Shown: in pieces, positions 20,451 through 32,119 of the stretch
Layout of the letters: each line of letters begins with the position of its first letter
How positions within the stretch are numbered: position 1 is the first letter of the stretch
Assembly: GCA_032718475.1 (NCBI GenBank)
Contig: JAUCBJ010007553.1
Coordinates: 23,279-87,278, forward strand
Reading direction: 5' to 3'
From: Nemertoderma westbladi
Lineage: Eukaryota; Xenacoelomorpha; Nemertodermatida; Nemertodermatidae
Length of the DNA stretch: 64,000 nt
The notes under the pieces: generated by a model
Told to the model about the DNA's origin: nothing
The model's database searches: none
The model's input: only the letters and a program-made list of their open reading frames with translations
Position numbers and translations under genes: made by a program

Positions 20451-23012
20451 TCACGTTATGGAGTCCCTAGATATTTGCCGGATTAGGGAAGTAGTCGTAG
20501 GAAGAGTATCTTGCCTTCCATAGTTTTCGGACAGTTTTCGGTCTCTTTCCAGTAAACATAAACGACTAGCTGGGCGATTGAGTTGTTGTGTTACTTTCTC
20601 CGCTCCCTTGGCCTGTCTAATTTCTGCCGTGGTAAGATGAGGAGGCCATTCTTCTTCTTCTTTACTTAAGGAGTCGGATCCACCTAACCAGCCTGGAGTA
20701 TCTATCAGTTCTTGAGGAGTTGCTCCTCTGGAAGCGATGTCGGCTGGATTAATCGTCCCAAGGCAATGTCTCCATTGATCTACATTGGAGTTAATATCGT
20801 CATTATCTGAGGAGTATGGTGTTCCCTCAGTTGGATCGTCCACATCACTGCTCTCCACTTCCCATTCCTTTACTTGGTATACCTGTTGTTGAGGTAATCT
20901 CTCTTTGAGAGTTCTACGGGAAGGGCCAGTGAAGTACCAACCTACTCTAGTTCTTACCGCATAAGTTTGCAGTGGCTGCGGTTGAGCAGGCCGTTTCTCC
21001 AATGGCTCGAGCGCCTCATGCGCGTTTTGGCCGATGAGTATTTGCACTCCAAGATAATCTGTCTGGAATCGAGGTATCTTAAGATGTTGGATGTTCTCAT
21101 CCTCGTCCCAATTATAAGGTTCTGCTTGAGTAGTAGCAAAGTTCTTTATAGCCACCATTTTTACTGACCTTATACCTTGTGTTCCTAACTTATCCTGGGG
21201 GGTGGACAACACACCTACATAGTAATCTGCCGTTAGGGTAGATTTCCAAACCTGCATAATTCCTGACATATTCAATTTAGTCCGGAACTTGGGTTGTCCA
21301 GCAAAGATATCTTCGGCTAGTTCTTGATCGATGAATGTTCCTGTGCTGCCGGAGTCAAGTAGGGCGTTCACTATGTAACTCTTGTTGAGACCATGAACTC
21401 TCACTTGCACTACAGGAAATTCTCTTATTCCTATGTTGGAAGTTGGAACTTTCCAAGATGGTTGTTTGTCAAAAGGAGTTGGAGTAAACTCGTCAGTGTC
21501 CTTTTCATACGTAAGTGCTCGATACACTGTGGTATTTATTAAATAACAGGATTCGTTGGCATCGGAGAATTCGTCTGTATAGAATCCTTCCCACTCAGAA
21601 CCTTGGTCAGTGTCGTTCACATCACTGAATTGGACATGTAGTTCGGGCTCACTTACCTGACTCGGGTTGTCTCGTTCGAACTCACTGTGTAACAAGATGT
21701 GATGTTTCGCGCCACACTTTGCACACTTTACGTCGGAGTAACAGGTTCGCCGTTGGTGTCCTGATCTGAGGCAATTATAGCATAACCGCTTATTCCACAG
21801 GACTGTACGTCTGTCTACAGGGGATTTCTTTAGAAATTCAGCACACGCACTCAAACGGTGGGGCCCGTCGCACAGCGCACATTTTGGTTTGATGTTACTC
21901 ACCTTAACTTGGTTAACGTTATGCACTCTCGTTCTTTCTTCGGGCTTTCTTCCGTGAATTCTCTTAGGAGACGTAGGAGGAGTTGTTGTTACCTGTTCTC
22001 TCCTGTCACTGGTTCGAGACTTGTATTTACTTACGTCTTTATAGGTCTTGTCAACATAATAAGATCGGTCTGTGTCTTTCCCGCTGTCCTCTTCTTGGGA
22101 AGTTTGGCTTTCGCCGTCGTCAGTGTAACACACTGGTGTTACTCTTCTCCTAGAAGTGGGTTTCTCACTTACCTTATTTTCCGATGTTTTCTCTCTGGAC
22201 TGCTTGATGAGTTGTAGTTTGACTTCACCATCTAAGAAAGACATGAGATCAGCCATGGTAGGGCTTCGTCGTTGTTGTTCATTCATGTACAACACTTTCT
22301 TGTCCCAGCGTGTACATACTCCACCCTTTGGTAAAGTAGAGACTACGGCTCCAATAACCATGGAACTCTGATATTCATGCGACTTACCTAACCAGTCCAG
22401 TTGTCTACAGATCTCTTGAATTTCATCGGAAAACTCTATAATCCCGCTACTAAGGAAGTGTCGGGGGGCTACTAATTTTGCATATAAATACTTAGCTATG
22501 TTATCCTTGTTACCATACCTGATGTTTAATGTATCCCAAACTTGTCTTAATCCTTCTGGATGTCCGATAAACTTTAACGCCATTAACTTGGGAGGTCCTT
22601 CCAAGCACTTGATGAGGAATCCAAGTTTCTCTCCGTTAGATAGTACAGAGTTCTGTATGCTATCTTTGTAATATTAGTTGAAAGGTAACCATTTCATCTC
22701 ATCTCCATTGAATTTGACGATCTCTCCCACTTTGACCGCTTGGCGGGCTTCTGTTCTAGCCATCTGACGCGTGAAGCTTTCTTGGGCCATCGTGTTATTT
22801 AATATCGAATTATCGGTATATAAATTTCTCGGATCATTATCAGGTCTATAGGGAATATCATTAATAACAGGTCTATAATCACCCTTAATAGGGTTTGCTA
22901 TAGGAGTTTCAACTTCACTAGCAGTATAGATGCGTGTAGGCGGGCTGACGCGGGACGACGGGAGACAAATTTTTGATTTCAGGGACAGGGATATTCTCTT
23001 GGACTGCTCCAC
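20451..23012 (-). pseudogene. BEL-1 Gag-protease with RNase H remnant; RT deleted
   Basis: The frame overlaps the end of ORF1 and is shifted +1 from it. It encodes the conserved BEL Gag region (Pfam DUF1759-like: VKFNGDEMKWLPF, then EGPPKLMALKFIG, LNIRYGN and LYAKL). Cys-rich knuckles follow (CALCDGPHRLSAC, CYNCLRSGHQRRTC, CAKCGAKHHILLH). Next comes the aspartic protease (DUF1758-like) with ALLDSGSTGTFID as the active site. After a short acidic linker it jumps directly to WRHCLGTINPADIASRG, the end of a BEL RNase H domain, and stops. The entire RT is therefore missing. One in-frame TAA (22674-22676) splits Gag. The protease itself looks intact. Confidence 0.85.
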
Positions 23013-24324
23013 CGGGTACAGGCAATGTAGTACTATGTAAAGGGAATTTAGAGTTAAGCTCTGGAAGTACAGGGGTCTCTAACACAGAAGTGATTTTGGG
23101 AACGACAGGCCTAATTATCTCAGGCTCATCAACTATTGTAGGGAGTCTTTGAACCTTAATACTTTGGGCTGTAGGTTCTGTACTACCTAAGTCTGTGCTA
23201 GCTAGTTGTCTTCTGACAGCTGGGGGCAAATCAGGCAGTTTATGACGGTGAGATGTTTTTCTACGCCTGCTTAGACGAGATCTATTTCCTCCGCCTTCAG
23301 GATCGGTGGTTTCGCTTTCCTCCGATGATGTGTATCCCTGGCGTTTTGGAGTAGATCGTCTCATCCTCTGCATTCGACTAGCAGTTAGATGTTTATTTAT
23401 GTAGTCTTGCGTCTCTTGCAGATTTTCCAACTCCAGTTGGGCAGTCTCCTCAGACGCTCTCCGTTCCGCTTCCGCCACTGCCTTTGCCATTGCCGCTGCC
23501 GCCTTTCTTTCTGCTTCTGCTACCGCTGCCTTTCCTTTTGCTTCTACATCCGCTGCCTTTCTTTCTGCTTCTACTTCTGCCGCCGCCTTTGCTGCTTCTG
23601 CTTCTGCCGCCTTTACTGCTGCTGCCTTTCGGTTCTCTATCTGTTTTTTCTTTATTTGTTCTTCTTGGACTCTAACGAGGCGGTGTTTTTCATCACATTT
23701 AGCTTGTTCTGCAGCTAACATTTCCGCATCGATTGCGTCCAACACAAGCTTGGTTCCTTCACTATTAGGGCGAAGTCCAGACAGTCGTCTCCTCAACTCT
23801 TCGTCTCCTATGAATCGCTGATAGTCTGACAGATATATGTCAATGGCGTCTCTAGTTCGCAGCTTCTCTGCGGCCGTTAATTCGCTTTCCACTTCGCTTT
23901 CCACTTGAGAAGAAGTGGCGTCGGCTGATTCTTCATAGGTTGGCCGCTCATCATAAACCGTATCCACCATCTTCGCTCCGCGTTCGGGTGTCCGCTCAGC
24001 AGTATCCGAACTACTGGAGCTATCGGGGCGCTGAGAACTAGGTTCTTGGCTAGGATGTTGCTGCGGTTTGACAGCTGCTTCTTGATCCCGCTTGACTTGG
24101 GCGCAAGTGCCGATGATAGACCTACGCTGTTCTACTAGCCTAGGGTCTGACACTACTACTGTAGGGGTGGCCTTTCTTACAATAGTAGGTGACTTAGACT
24201 TGGATCTGGGATGTTCTATACTTTGATCTTGGTCACAGATCCTTTTAATACGCTGTCTAAGTCTAATACTCATTCTAACACTTTCTAAGAGACTATCTGA
24301 CAGTGATTGGGTTGCGTCTGACAT
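22918..24324 (-). CDS. BEL-1 ORF1: Gag N-terminal protein with coiled coil
   Basis: ATG at 24324 starts 468 codons ending in TAG (22918-22920). Residues 1-125 are a basic, disordered region with KSKSP and SSSSSD motifs. Residues about 156-331 are a charged helical region with many EAERKAA repeats, a clear coiled coil likely to drive particle assembly. Residues 332-468 are a Pro-rich, acidic-basic tail. The ends match the BEL-2 protein well, whereas the coiled coil does not. The stop lies within the +1 frame that encodes Gag-protease, so that product needs either ribosomal frameshifting in the 95-nt overlap or its own start. DNA of the coiled coil is repetitive (GCx-rich), which can mimic ORFs on the other strand. 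Confidence 0.8.
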   Translation of the reverse strand: MSDATQSLSDSLLESVRMSIRLRQRIKRICDQDQSIEHPRSKSKSPTIVRKATPTVVVSDPRLVEQRRSIIGTCAQVKRDQEAAVKPQQHPSQEPSSQRPDSSSSSDTAERTPERGAKMVDTVYDERPTYEESADATSSQVESEVESELTAAEKLRTRDAIDIYLSDYQRFIGDEELRRRLSGLRPNSEGTKLVLDAIDAEMLAAEQAKCDEKHRLVRVQEEQIKKKQIENRKAAAVKAAEAEAAKAAAEVEAERKAADVEAKGKAAVAEAERKAAAAMAKAVAEAERRASEETAQLELENLQETQDYINKHLTASRMQRMRRSTPKRQGYTSSEESETTDPEGGGNRSRLSRRRKTSHRHKLPDLPPAVRRQLASTDLGSTEPTAQSIKVQRLPTIVDEPEIIRPVVPKITSVLETPVLPELNSKFPLHSTTLPVPGGAVQENIPVPEIKNLSPVVPRQPAYTHLYC

Positions 24325-25639
24325 GTTTGTTTACACAGTTGAATGCCTACGGCTATAAATACAGCTAAAGCAAGTCTAGTAATTCAGTATCACTGTTAGC
24401 CTAATAATTAATTACCGATACTGCTGCTCAGTGTAGCGTGATATATATATAATATATTAGAATACCGGTATGTTTATAATATATATATAAGTATGATTAC
24501 AGACTAGATTTGTCACAGAGTACCGGTATATAAATTTAGCACAAATATATATAAATATATAATAGGCCTATCGTGAATACCGGTATACAGCTGACACTTA
24601 TAGTATATATAAGTATAATTATTACAGACTAGAATTAATTACAGAATACCGGTATGATTTCAGCTTAAATTTATAGAATAAATATAATAAGCCTATTGTA
24701 AATACCGGTATGTCAATTATTTTAGAATAATTGAATTTCTGAATATTTTAGGGTTACTTGGTTACTTTAACTTACTCTATTACCGTTATTTAAGCAGTAG
24801 TCCAACTGATAGTGAGACCTAGTTGTTGTATGGCAGGCCTACTATTTATAAATCGTTTAATTTGATTTATAATATTTATATACCCGTTTAAATGGGTTTT
24901 TGTCAATATTTGAAATAAATGTTATTATTTCTGGGGGGTCCCTACACAGAAGCTGCGCGCTCTCAGTGAAGTGCTATTTATTTGACACTAAAACTGATAA
25001 TTCTAATTTACCTAAGTTACTTAATACTACAAATTACTTACGATACTGAGGAGATTAATTCTCTAATTAAACACAACAAAATATTACGTACGAAATTTTT
25101 AGGGTAATTTTACAGGAAGTCTACAAACCAGCCTAACAAAGGGTTAGAATTCTGGTTATTACAACGGACAGGGTACTACGGTATTTGAAATAATAAGTAG
25201 TAAATATATTGTACTGTCCAGATAGGAAAATACCACCGCCTGACGACCTATAACCGTATCGCTATAGGTACTACGTTATGTATCACGGATTGTTCCTACC
25301 CAGAAGCTAATAGAGCTAACGAATGTGCCTATCAACCACTTTACAACACAAATATACTGCCTACACTAATTACTTCGGAAAGCACTGTACACTAAACCCT
25401 AAATTAGGTACAAGTACCGGTATAACAAATAATCAGTAGTTAAATATACTTGAACAGTTAAAAGAACCACGGCATCTGCTGGAGTGACCGAAGCACAAAA
25501 TCTCCAGTCTTTACCTACGCCGAGCAGCCCTGATGTAGTACCGGAGTTAATTTAACTATAACGGTATGTATAACAAGCACAATTACTGTAGGAATAAACT
25601 TGGGGACATGAATGTTGCGAATAATCGCATAAACTCTGA

Positions 25640-26218
25640 ATAATAAATATTACGCTACCCGTACAGAATACTCAAACAAAATACAAACTAAACGCTGGCA
25701 GACTACTATCAAGCCTAAACAAACTACAGTATGTGCAGATTCTGAAACTGTTAGTTAGTATGCGTTCTAACACGGTAGTACGACTTACTCTTTAAGAGGG
25801 GATTGACCTTACCGCATATGGCTGCCCCAACTTACTAACGGCACTTTATCAGACCAACTCTACACACGCAGCAATCCCTTCAGGCCTAAGAATAGCTAGA
25901 CAACAATCTAGCCTACAAAATATTTGAGTAATAACTATTACGGTACCCGAACAGACCACACAAACAAACACAGGCCAAAACACTGGCAGACTACGATCAA
26001 GCCTAAATAAACTACAGTATATGCAGACTCTGAAACTGTTAGTTAGTATGCGTTCTAACACGGTAGTACGACTTATTCTTTAAGAGGGGATTGACCTTAC
26101 CGCATATGGCTGCCCCAACTTACTAACGGCACTTTATCAGACAAACTCTACACACGCCGTAATCTCTCCAAATTCAACACAGTCAGACAGCAGTTCAGCC
26201 TACAATTATTTGAACAAT
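25640..26218 (-). repeat. Tandem duplication in BEL-1 leader, period 289 bp
   Basis: The segment containing GTTAGTTAGTATGCGTTCTA occurs at 25750 and 26039. About 120 bp downstream of it are nearly identical between the units, while the rest has diverged. BEL-2 has the equivalent pair at 58402 and 58692 (period 290), so the duplication predates the split of the two families. Confidence 0.85.
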
Positions 26219-26472
26219 CTGAGCAGACTTACACGTCTTCAGCTCAATATTAACTTACTAGGAAATAAAACCGACAGAAATAAGTAAGCTCCAAAGGAAA
26301 CAAGGGGTGTACAGTCCCTAATCTCTTAAACAGCCTACCGGTATACAATGATCAAAATCGAATAATACTAAATGTACTTGTACAGCAGTACCGGTACCGG
26401 TGATGACAGTTAGGCCTACTGACCTACAGAAGTACCGGTTCAGTTTTACCAGTCACTACGGTATTTTGCAAC

Positions 26473-26493
26473 CTTATTGCCTACTGCAATAAG
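26473..26493 (-). promoter_or_regulatory. Stem-loop next to the BEL-1 5' LTR
   Basis: A perfect 8-bp stem, CTTATTGC with GCAATAAG, and a 5-nt loop lie 15 bp from the LTR end. BEL-2 has a 9-bp stem at the same place with a different sequence, so pairing rather than sequence is kept. Between stem and LTR both copies read GTAACAGTT on the minus strand, where a primer-binding site would be expected. No canonical TGG site is present. Confidence 0.6.
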
Positions 26494-26508
26494 ATTATAA
26501 ACTGTTAC

Positions 26509-27709
26509 TGTTCGCGCTTTTGAAGACCTTTAGCAGTTTAACCTGCCAAAATTTATATGTCTTTTAGTTAATTAAAACACCTTTAGCATACGACAATATT
26601 TTATGCTAATACTCAAAACATTAGCCGAAGTCAGCCCATGCGCGATCATTCACCCGATGGATCTACACCCGGGAGGCTGAATTCGGATGCTTAAATTTTA
26701 TTATTGCAGTGTAAGGTTGCAGTGTAAACCTACTGTATTATTCGATAGATCGTTAATAATTAATTTCTGACAGATATTATTGGCTTTCGGGGAATATTAA
26801 CAGTTCCTTTAGGACGTGGCGCTCTATCTATTTAAACAGAACTAGGACTTATACTAAACGCAACGATACTGCTTATGATTAAAGTATAAAGCACATTCTT
26901 TAGGAAATACTTTGTTACCAATCACAATCATGCACACTATTCTGCCGACCGTCAGTATATTTGATCACACATAAAGAGAGCAGCAATTGACTCATGTAGG
27001 GTCTGCTAAATAACATTAGATTCAATACACACCACATTAATATAAATCGTAATTGTTATGTATAGCCGGTCTCTCTAACCTGTAGTGTATCAAGAAATTT
27101 GGGAAATTTGGGTGATTTATCCGTATTATCCAAAGAGCAATATTTCCATCAACAAATAGGTACAATTAATAACTGACGGTAAATAACAGTACAAACAATA
27201 TGATTAATAGTGAGTTAAGATTGATTAGTTAAGTTAAGATTCGTGAGGATTCGGTAACAGTTTATACTTTCGATAATTTAAGCAGTTTTACTAGAGTTCT
27301 TCCCAAAAAGCCGATGTTATGGCGAAAATGGGAACACAACAACAGAATCATATAAAATCATATGACTACTACCACTATACGAGTATACCAAAAACTCTTA
27401 TTCCACGAAGCCCCGTTCAACACAGAGGATGAGCATAGAGATAGGAAATTCAGTTCAGTAACGCTGGGATAGGTCGAAATCAACGCCTACGCAAATTCTA
27501 TTGGCCGACACGAACAGCAAGGCTAAGGCAACCTCTCTAAGCTAGTTGGCCGATTAAACTGAGCCCAGATATCTCCGTACAGCACATCAGCCAATAAGCT
27601 GGTAGCTTGCACTATTTTAGTTATAAATCCCTTTGAGAGTATTCTAGCGACTGGGGGGGAACTGGCCAGCAAAGGCAAACGTATCAGTTATCCCACAAAA
27701 GCTTTTACA
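26509..27709 (-). repeat. 5' LTR of BEL-1
   Basis: 1201 bp, TG...CA on the minus strand. Near-identity to the 3' LTR dates the insertion as recent. Right flank CTTCC (27710-27714) matches the left flank of the element. Confidence 0.95.
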
Positions 27710-27856
27710 CTTCCCTTGCTGCCTCCAAAGCAGCACCAATCTGAAAACTATGTGTTTTATATACCTTAGTCGATATGTCCAAAAAATTTAAGCACTTATT
27801 TAAAATCATAACAAACTGGTTCCGATATACTAAGTCACCCAATTGCCACATAAACA

Positions 27857-29218
27857 ATGGGATATCTTCATTTTGTGTTTAGTGATCATGCCAGTATGCG
27901 ATGGATATCGAATCTGTCCAGAAATGTCTCTAAATCTTATGAGGAACGGAGAAGTTTTCGAGCCTGGAAAAACTTTAATAAGGATAAATTTATAACGGAG
28001 CTGAAAGTTAATGGATTGGATAAGAGTAGTGGAGATTTAACATGCAAAGGGTTTGAGGCCTGGGTAAAGAACCTGAGGAATTTGTTTGAACGACATGTTC
28101 CCATGAAAGAGAACATTGTAAAGATCAACACTAAACACTCGAAAATCAGGGAGGAAGATAGGGAGGGGATCCAGACTAAACGGAAGGAGAAGAGACGGTG
28201 TGAACTTGTGTTTAACAAAGAACGGACTGAGCAGAACAAAGTTAATTTAAATATAGCAAAGTCGGACCTAGCGAAATTGCTTCGCGATTCTACAAGGGCG
28301 TTTTACTGCGATTATATTAATACCAATTCGACTAACTCAAAACTTCTCTGTGGAAACAGTTCAAAAGGTTATTGGGAAAGGGAGGAAACCTTGTATTACC
28401 GACTAAGCATGGCAATAGTGCTGAGTTGGCAACAAAGTTCTCACATTTTTTCACTGAAAAAATTAACACTATTATGTTGACATTCAATACGAGCAGTCGA
28501 TGTAATAATCTCCCAAAATTGTATAAAACAGACTTTTGTGAATTTCAGCCTTTTCAAGAGGAGGACTTAGCTCAACTCATAAGGAAGATGTCAAATGCAA
28601 CTTGCGAACTGAACTGTATGCCAACGCCTTTATTTAAATCAGTAATTCCCGTTGTTATTCAGCCCTTAACGATGTATATAAACATGGTTTTAGCAGATGC
28701 GGAATTCCCAGCCTTTCTTAAACTGTCTATCGTAAGACCTCTCTTAAAGAAACCGGAGTTGGATGCTGAGATATTAAAAAATTATCGACCAGTGTCAAAC
28801 CTTAGTTTCTTATCTAAGGTACTTGAGAAAGTGATACTTTATAGAGCTACACCACAGCTAGCTTTTCACCAGACACAGTCTGGTTACAGACGGCACCATT
28901 CCACTGAAACTGCTAATCTATTTCTTCTAAATAAATTTCTTAAGGGAATAGAAAATCAACAAGTTACTTTGTGCTCCTATATTGATTTGAGTGCGGCGTT
29001 CGACACTGTCCATCACAAAAACCTTATATTTAAGCTCAGTAAAGAATTTGGGTTCACTGGTGCTGCACTTAATCTCTTTGAGTCCTATTTAGCTGACAGA
29101 CATCAATGCGTGAAAATTGATGAGAGTACATCTGATAAAACATTGCTTCAAACCGGCGTGCCTCAGGGAAATATCCTTGGGCCAGCACTTTATAATGCGT
29201 ATATGACTGACCTGTTCT
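27857..29218 (+). pseudogene. L2/CR1-like LINE ORF2 fragment (endonuclease end to mid-RT)
   Basis: The first frame (27857 to about 28400) begins near the endonuclease terminus (YLHFVFSDHASM) and holds the charged linker between endonuclease and RT. A frameshift near 28380 passes to a second frame with RT blocks: LKLSIVRPLLKK, NYRPVSNLSFLSKVLEKVI, QSGYRRHHSTETA, YIDLSAAFDTVHH and GVPQGNILGPALYNAYMTDLF. The sequence ends there, before the catalytic YADD box, and gypsy-2 begins within about 20 bp. The fragment is thus cut at both ends. It lies directly right of BEL-1. Confidence 0.85.
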
Positions 29219-29232
29219 GGCGTGTGGATGCA

Positions 29233-29797
29233 TTAGGAGTGAAAGGTGCCTATCCGGATCGGTGGTCGTCTCTCCCGTGTGCCACGTCGTAATACATCCG
29301 GGTAATTATGTACAGACATGGAAGGAGATTTAAGAGTTTTAGTGTCGTTAGTCGACATGGTAGATGAATCTGTCGAAATGATAGGCATAGGTCGTAGAAA
29401 TCGTCTGTTGCGCAGGAATACTCGTCCTGATGGAAGCAGCACGTAGTAACTGCGCCTATTGTTTTCTTCATTTCGCATGGATGTGATTTTGCCAAATCGA
29501 TCCCACTTGCCAGTAACTAACTGTGTCTTGGATATATACCATTGTTCCTATGTTCAAGATTGGTAGGGTATGGGCATGATTATCATAGCGTTGTTTGCTT
29601 GCAAACTCTTCACGTTTTCGACGGGCAGCCATTTTCTCAGCATTATCCAATCGATCACCCCAGTGAATATCCATTAGGCTACGGCTTGCGGGTAAACGCG
29701 TTCTTGTTAGTCGTCCATATAACATCTCTGAGGGTGCTGGGTGTTCTGAATTATGTGGGGTGTTCCTCCATTCGAGAAGACCTTCTATAAAGGTCAA
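29233..29797 (-). pseudogene. gypsy-2 integrase C-terminal part, frameshifted
   Basis: The segment continues integrase after the frame is lost at about 29794. It reads FIEGLLEWRNTPHN and MLYGRLTRTRLPASR, then, after another shift near 29470, SYYVLLPSGRVFLRNRRFLRP, the GPY/F-type DNA-binding tail of Ty3/gypsy integrases. The end, RERRPPIRIG, is a normal pol C-terminus, so coding is complete but broken by at least two frameshifts. Confidence 0.75.
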
Positions 29798-32119
29798 TTT
29801 GTCGAAATTGCCATTTGCTGAGGTGCTTTTCTTTGCAAGAGCTTTTTCATAGACTTTACTGCAGCTTCAGCGTGTCCGTTTGACTGGGGGTAATGGGCAC
29901 TGCTGATAGCATGATTTATAGACCAGTCTTCACAAAATTGTTTAAATTCACGTGAAGTATATTGAGATCCCCCATCGGTTCTGAGTTTAATTGGCACTCC
30001 CGTGTCGCAAAACCATTCAGCCATCTTTGTTTTAACAGATGTGGTAGTGGGGACAGTCTTGCCAAAGAAGAATACATTTGGCCACCCACTGTACCGATCG
30101 ACATAAACCATGAAATAATTTCCTCCATAGCTAAATATGTCTGAGGAAACCCTTTCAAATGGCCGTTTTGGAAGTGATTCCTGTATAAGGGGCTCTTGAC
30201 ATTGGCTTGCCTTGTGGACTTGGCACAGTTCACATGCTTCGATAGTGTTCCTAATAGCACTTCGAAAACCTGGCCAGTAATAAAGCTGGCGTGCCCGTTC
30301 GATAGTACGGCGCACTCCCTGGTGTGAGGCATGTAGACGGCGAAGTATTTCTCCCCTAGCTTGTATCGGCACTACTATACGGTTTCCTAAGACAATAAGA
30401 CCATCTTGGATTGATAATTCTGGAAGTATATTTTTATATGGAGTTAAAGTCGAGGGTAATTGGTTAGGTGAAGATAAACCATTAATAATGATGTTACGAA
30501 GTATATCGTAATTTTCATCATTTTTAGCAGCATCATATAGAAGTTTGTATGCTGGATCTATTTCTTTGGTCAAAACAGACATGACAGAACGAACATGTAA
30601 GGCAACATCTTCAGCGAAATCTGAGTCACCTGGTGTTGGTTTATCGACTGGAGAACGTGATAAAGTGTCAGCTATTATGTTATCTTTACCCGGAATCCAC
30701 TCAGCTCTTATATTATAACCCATTAATTTCTCTTTCAGTCGCTGCAGTCGAACATTATCGATAGCATTGAGCAATTTGTCATTTAAAATGGAGCGTAATG
30801 GTTTGTGATCAGTCTTTATTATAATTCGTGGACATCCTAAAAGATATGTTCGACATTTCTTGACTGCCCATACAACTCCAAGAAGTTCGAGTTCGCAAAC
30901 TGCCCAGTTCGCTTCAGTCGTTGTGATAAACCTGCTCCCACATTGAACTATACGCCAACCTGCGTTATGTTTCTGCATGAGGACAAAGCCCAATCCATTT
31001 CTTGATGCATCTGTAAATAGTGCTGTTTCCAGGTTCATATCGAATGGTTTCAGAATAGGTAAAGAAATCATAGTAGCTTTGATATCTTCAAAATTAGCAG
31101 TGTGTTCATCAGTCCAACGAAAAGTATTTTTTGAGCTTAATAATTCCTTCAGTGGTGCCGATGTTGGGGCAATTTTGTCTGAAAACATGTTCAGCTGGTG
31201 AATAAGTCCTAGAAAAGAACGTAACTCCTTTAAGGTTTTTGGAACTGGGAATTCTTTAATTGCTCGTAATTTACTTGGGTCACCACGAATCCCCTCACGT
31301 CCAATACGAAGGCCCACAAATTCGACTTCCGGTTGTCCGAATATAAACTTTTCTTTTGATAGAGTTATACGATATTCTCTGCACCGTTCTAGAATAGCCC
31401 GAACTGATTCTTTGTGTTCTTCAAATGATACAGTGTGAACTAATAGATCGTCGACTATTTTTTCTAGATTCTCTAAACCACTGAAAGCTTCGTCTCCCCA
31501 AATGCAGAACACATCCCCAGTAGAACTGAGACCCATTGGGGCACGTACAAACATATAGCATCCCCAGGGTGATATAAATGTCGTAAGTGGTTGACTAGAC
31601 TCATCAAGTGGTATTTGCCAGTATCCTTTTACTGCGTCTGCTGTAGAGAAAAATTCTGCATTTGGTTTGATGCTGCTTACTATGTCAGCTGGGCATTTAA
31701 AAGGGTGTATTGGTCGTTCAACAAATTCATTGAGCTTTGTATAATCTATACAAATCCGGATTCCCCCTCTTGGTTTTTTAATTACTACCATTGGTGCTAT
31801 CCATTCTGGAGGAGGTTTTCCTGTATTCAGTTCTACTTTCTTAATGATACCAAGCCTTGTCATTTTTGCAAGTTCTGCTTTTGTTTCAGCCTCCAAATGT
31901 ATTGGTATTTTTCGGGAGACTTTCAACTTATAAGGTATGGCTCCTGGTTTGAGATGTATTTCCATTGGAGGAATGTTCATGGGCATGAATTTTGAATCAT
32001 CGAAAACATCCTTAAATTCTTCTATTAATTCCTTACGAATAGAGTCAACATCATTTATTGCTTGTACTTGGCTTACTGTATGCTCTGGAATAGGGAATGA
32101 TTCTGGTACTATGTTTAAA
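29794..32119 (-). pseudogene. gypsy-2 RT, RNase H and integrase core
   Basis: One open frame of about 775 codons. RT has WIAPMVVIKKPRGGIRICIDY, FSTADAVKGYWQIPL, FVRAPMGLSSTGD and KIVDDLLVHT (IVDD at the catalytic box). RNase H has TDASRNGLGFVL, CELELLGVVWA, IKTDHKPLRS and DNIIADTLSRSP. Integrase has the HHCC domain (HASHQGVRRTIERARQ...CELCQ) and the core D, D, E in [20 protein letters not shown] and YPQSNGHAEAAV. All catalytic residues are present. The frame's first codons upstream (to 32220) come from the inserted LINE, so this is a separated half of gag-pol with no start of its own. The C-terminal part of integrase is frameshifted. Confidence 0.88.

Larger units (their letters stand above)
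24325..26508 (-). other. Long 5' leader of BEL-1
   Basis: 2.2 kb between the 5' LTR and ORF1 without coding potential. It includes repeated ATACCGGTAT words (24460-24710), TATA-rich stretches, a tandem duplication at 25640-26218 and a stem-loop at the LTR border. Leaders this long are unusual in compact elements and may hold packaging or translation signals. The same segments recur in BEL-2. Confidence 0.7.
16102..27709 (-). mobile_element. Complete but defective BEL/Pao retrotransposon (BEL-1)
   Basis: Two 1201-bp LTRs in direct orientation (16102-17302 and 26509-27709) differ at only three positions that I can find. The element is flanked by the 5-bp duplication CTTCC (16097-16101 and 27710-27714), so it is a single recent insertion of 11,608 bp. 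In the direction of transcription it carries a long leader, ORF1 (Gag N-terminus), a Gag-protease frame, a short RNase H remnant, about 1.7 kb without ORFs, and an extra zinc-cysteine ORF. RT and integrase are absent. It must therefore have been copied with enzymes supplied by another element. Confidence 0.92.

Noticed and set aside
23389..23718. Plus-strand open frame rich in Phe, Cys and Leu
   Set aside because: It is the complement of the EAERKAA coiled-coil coding of BEL-1 ORF1.
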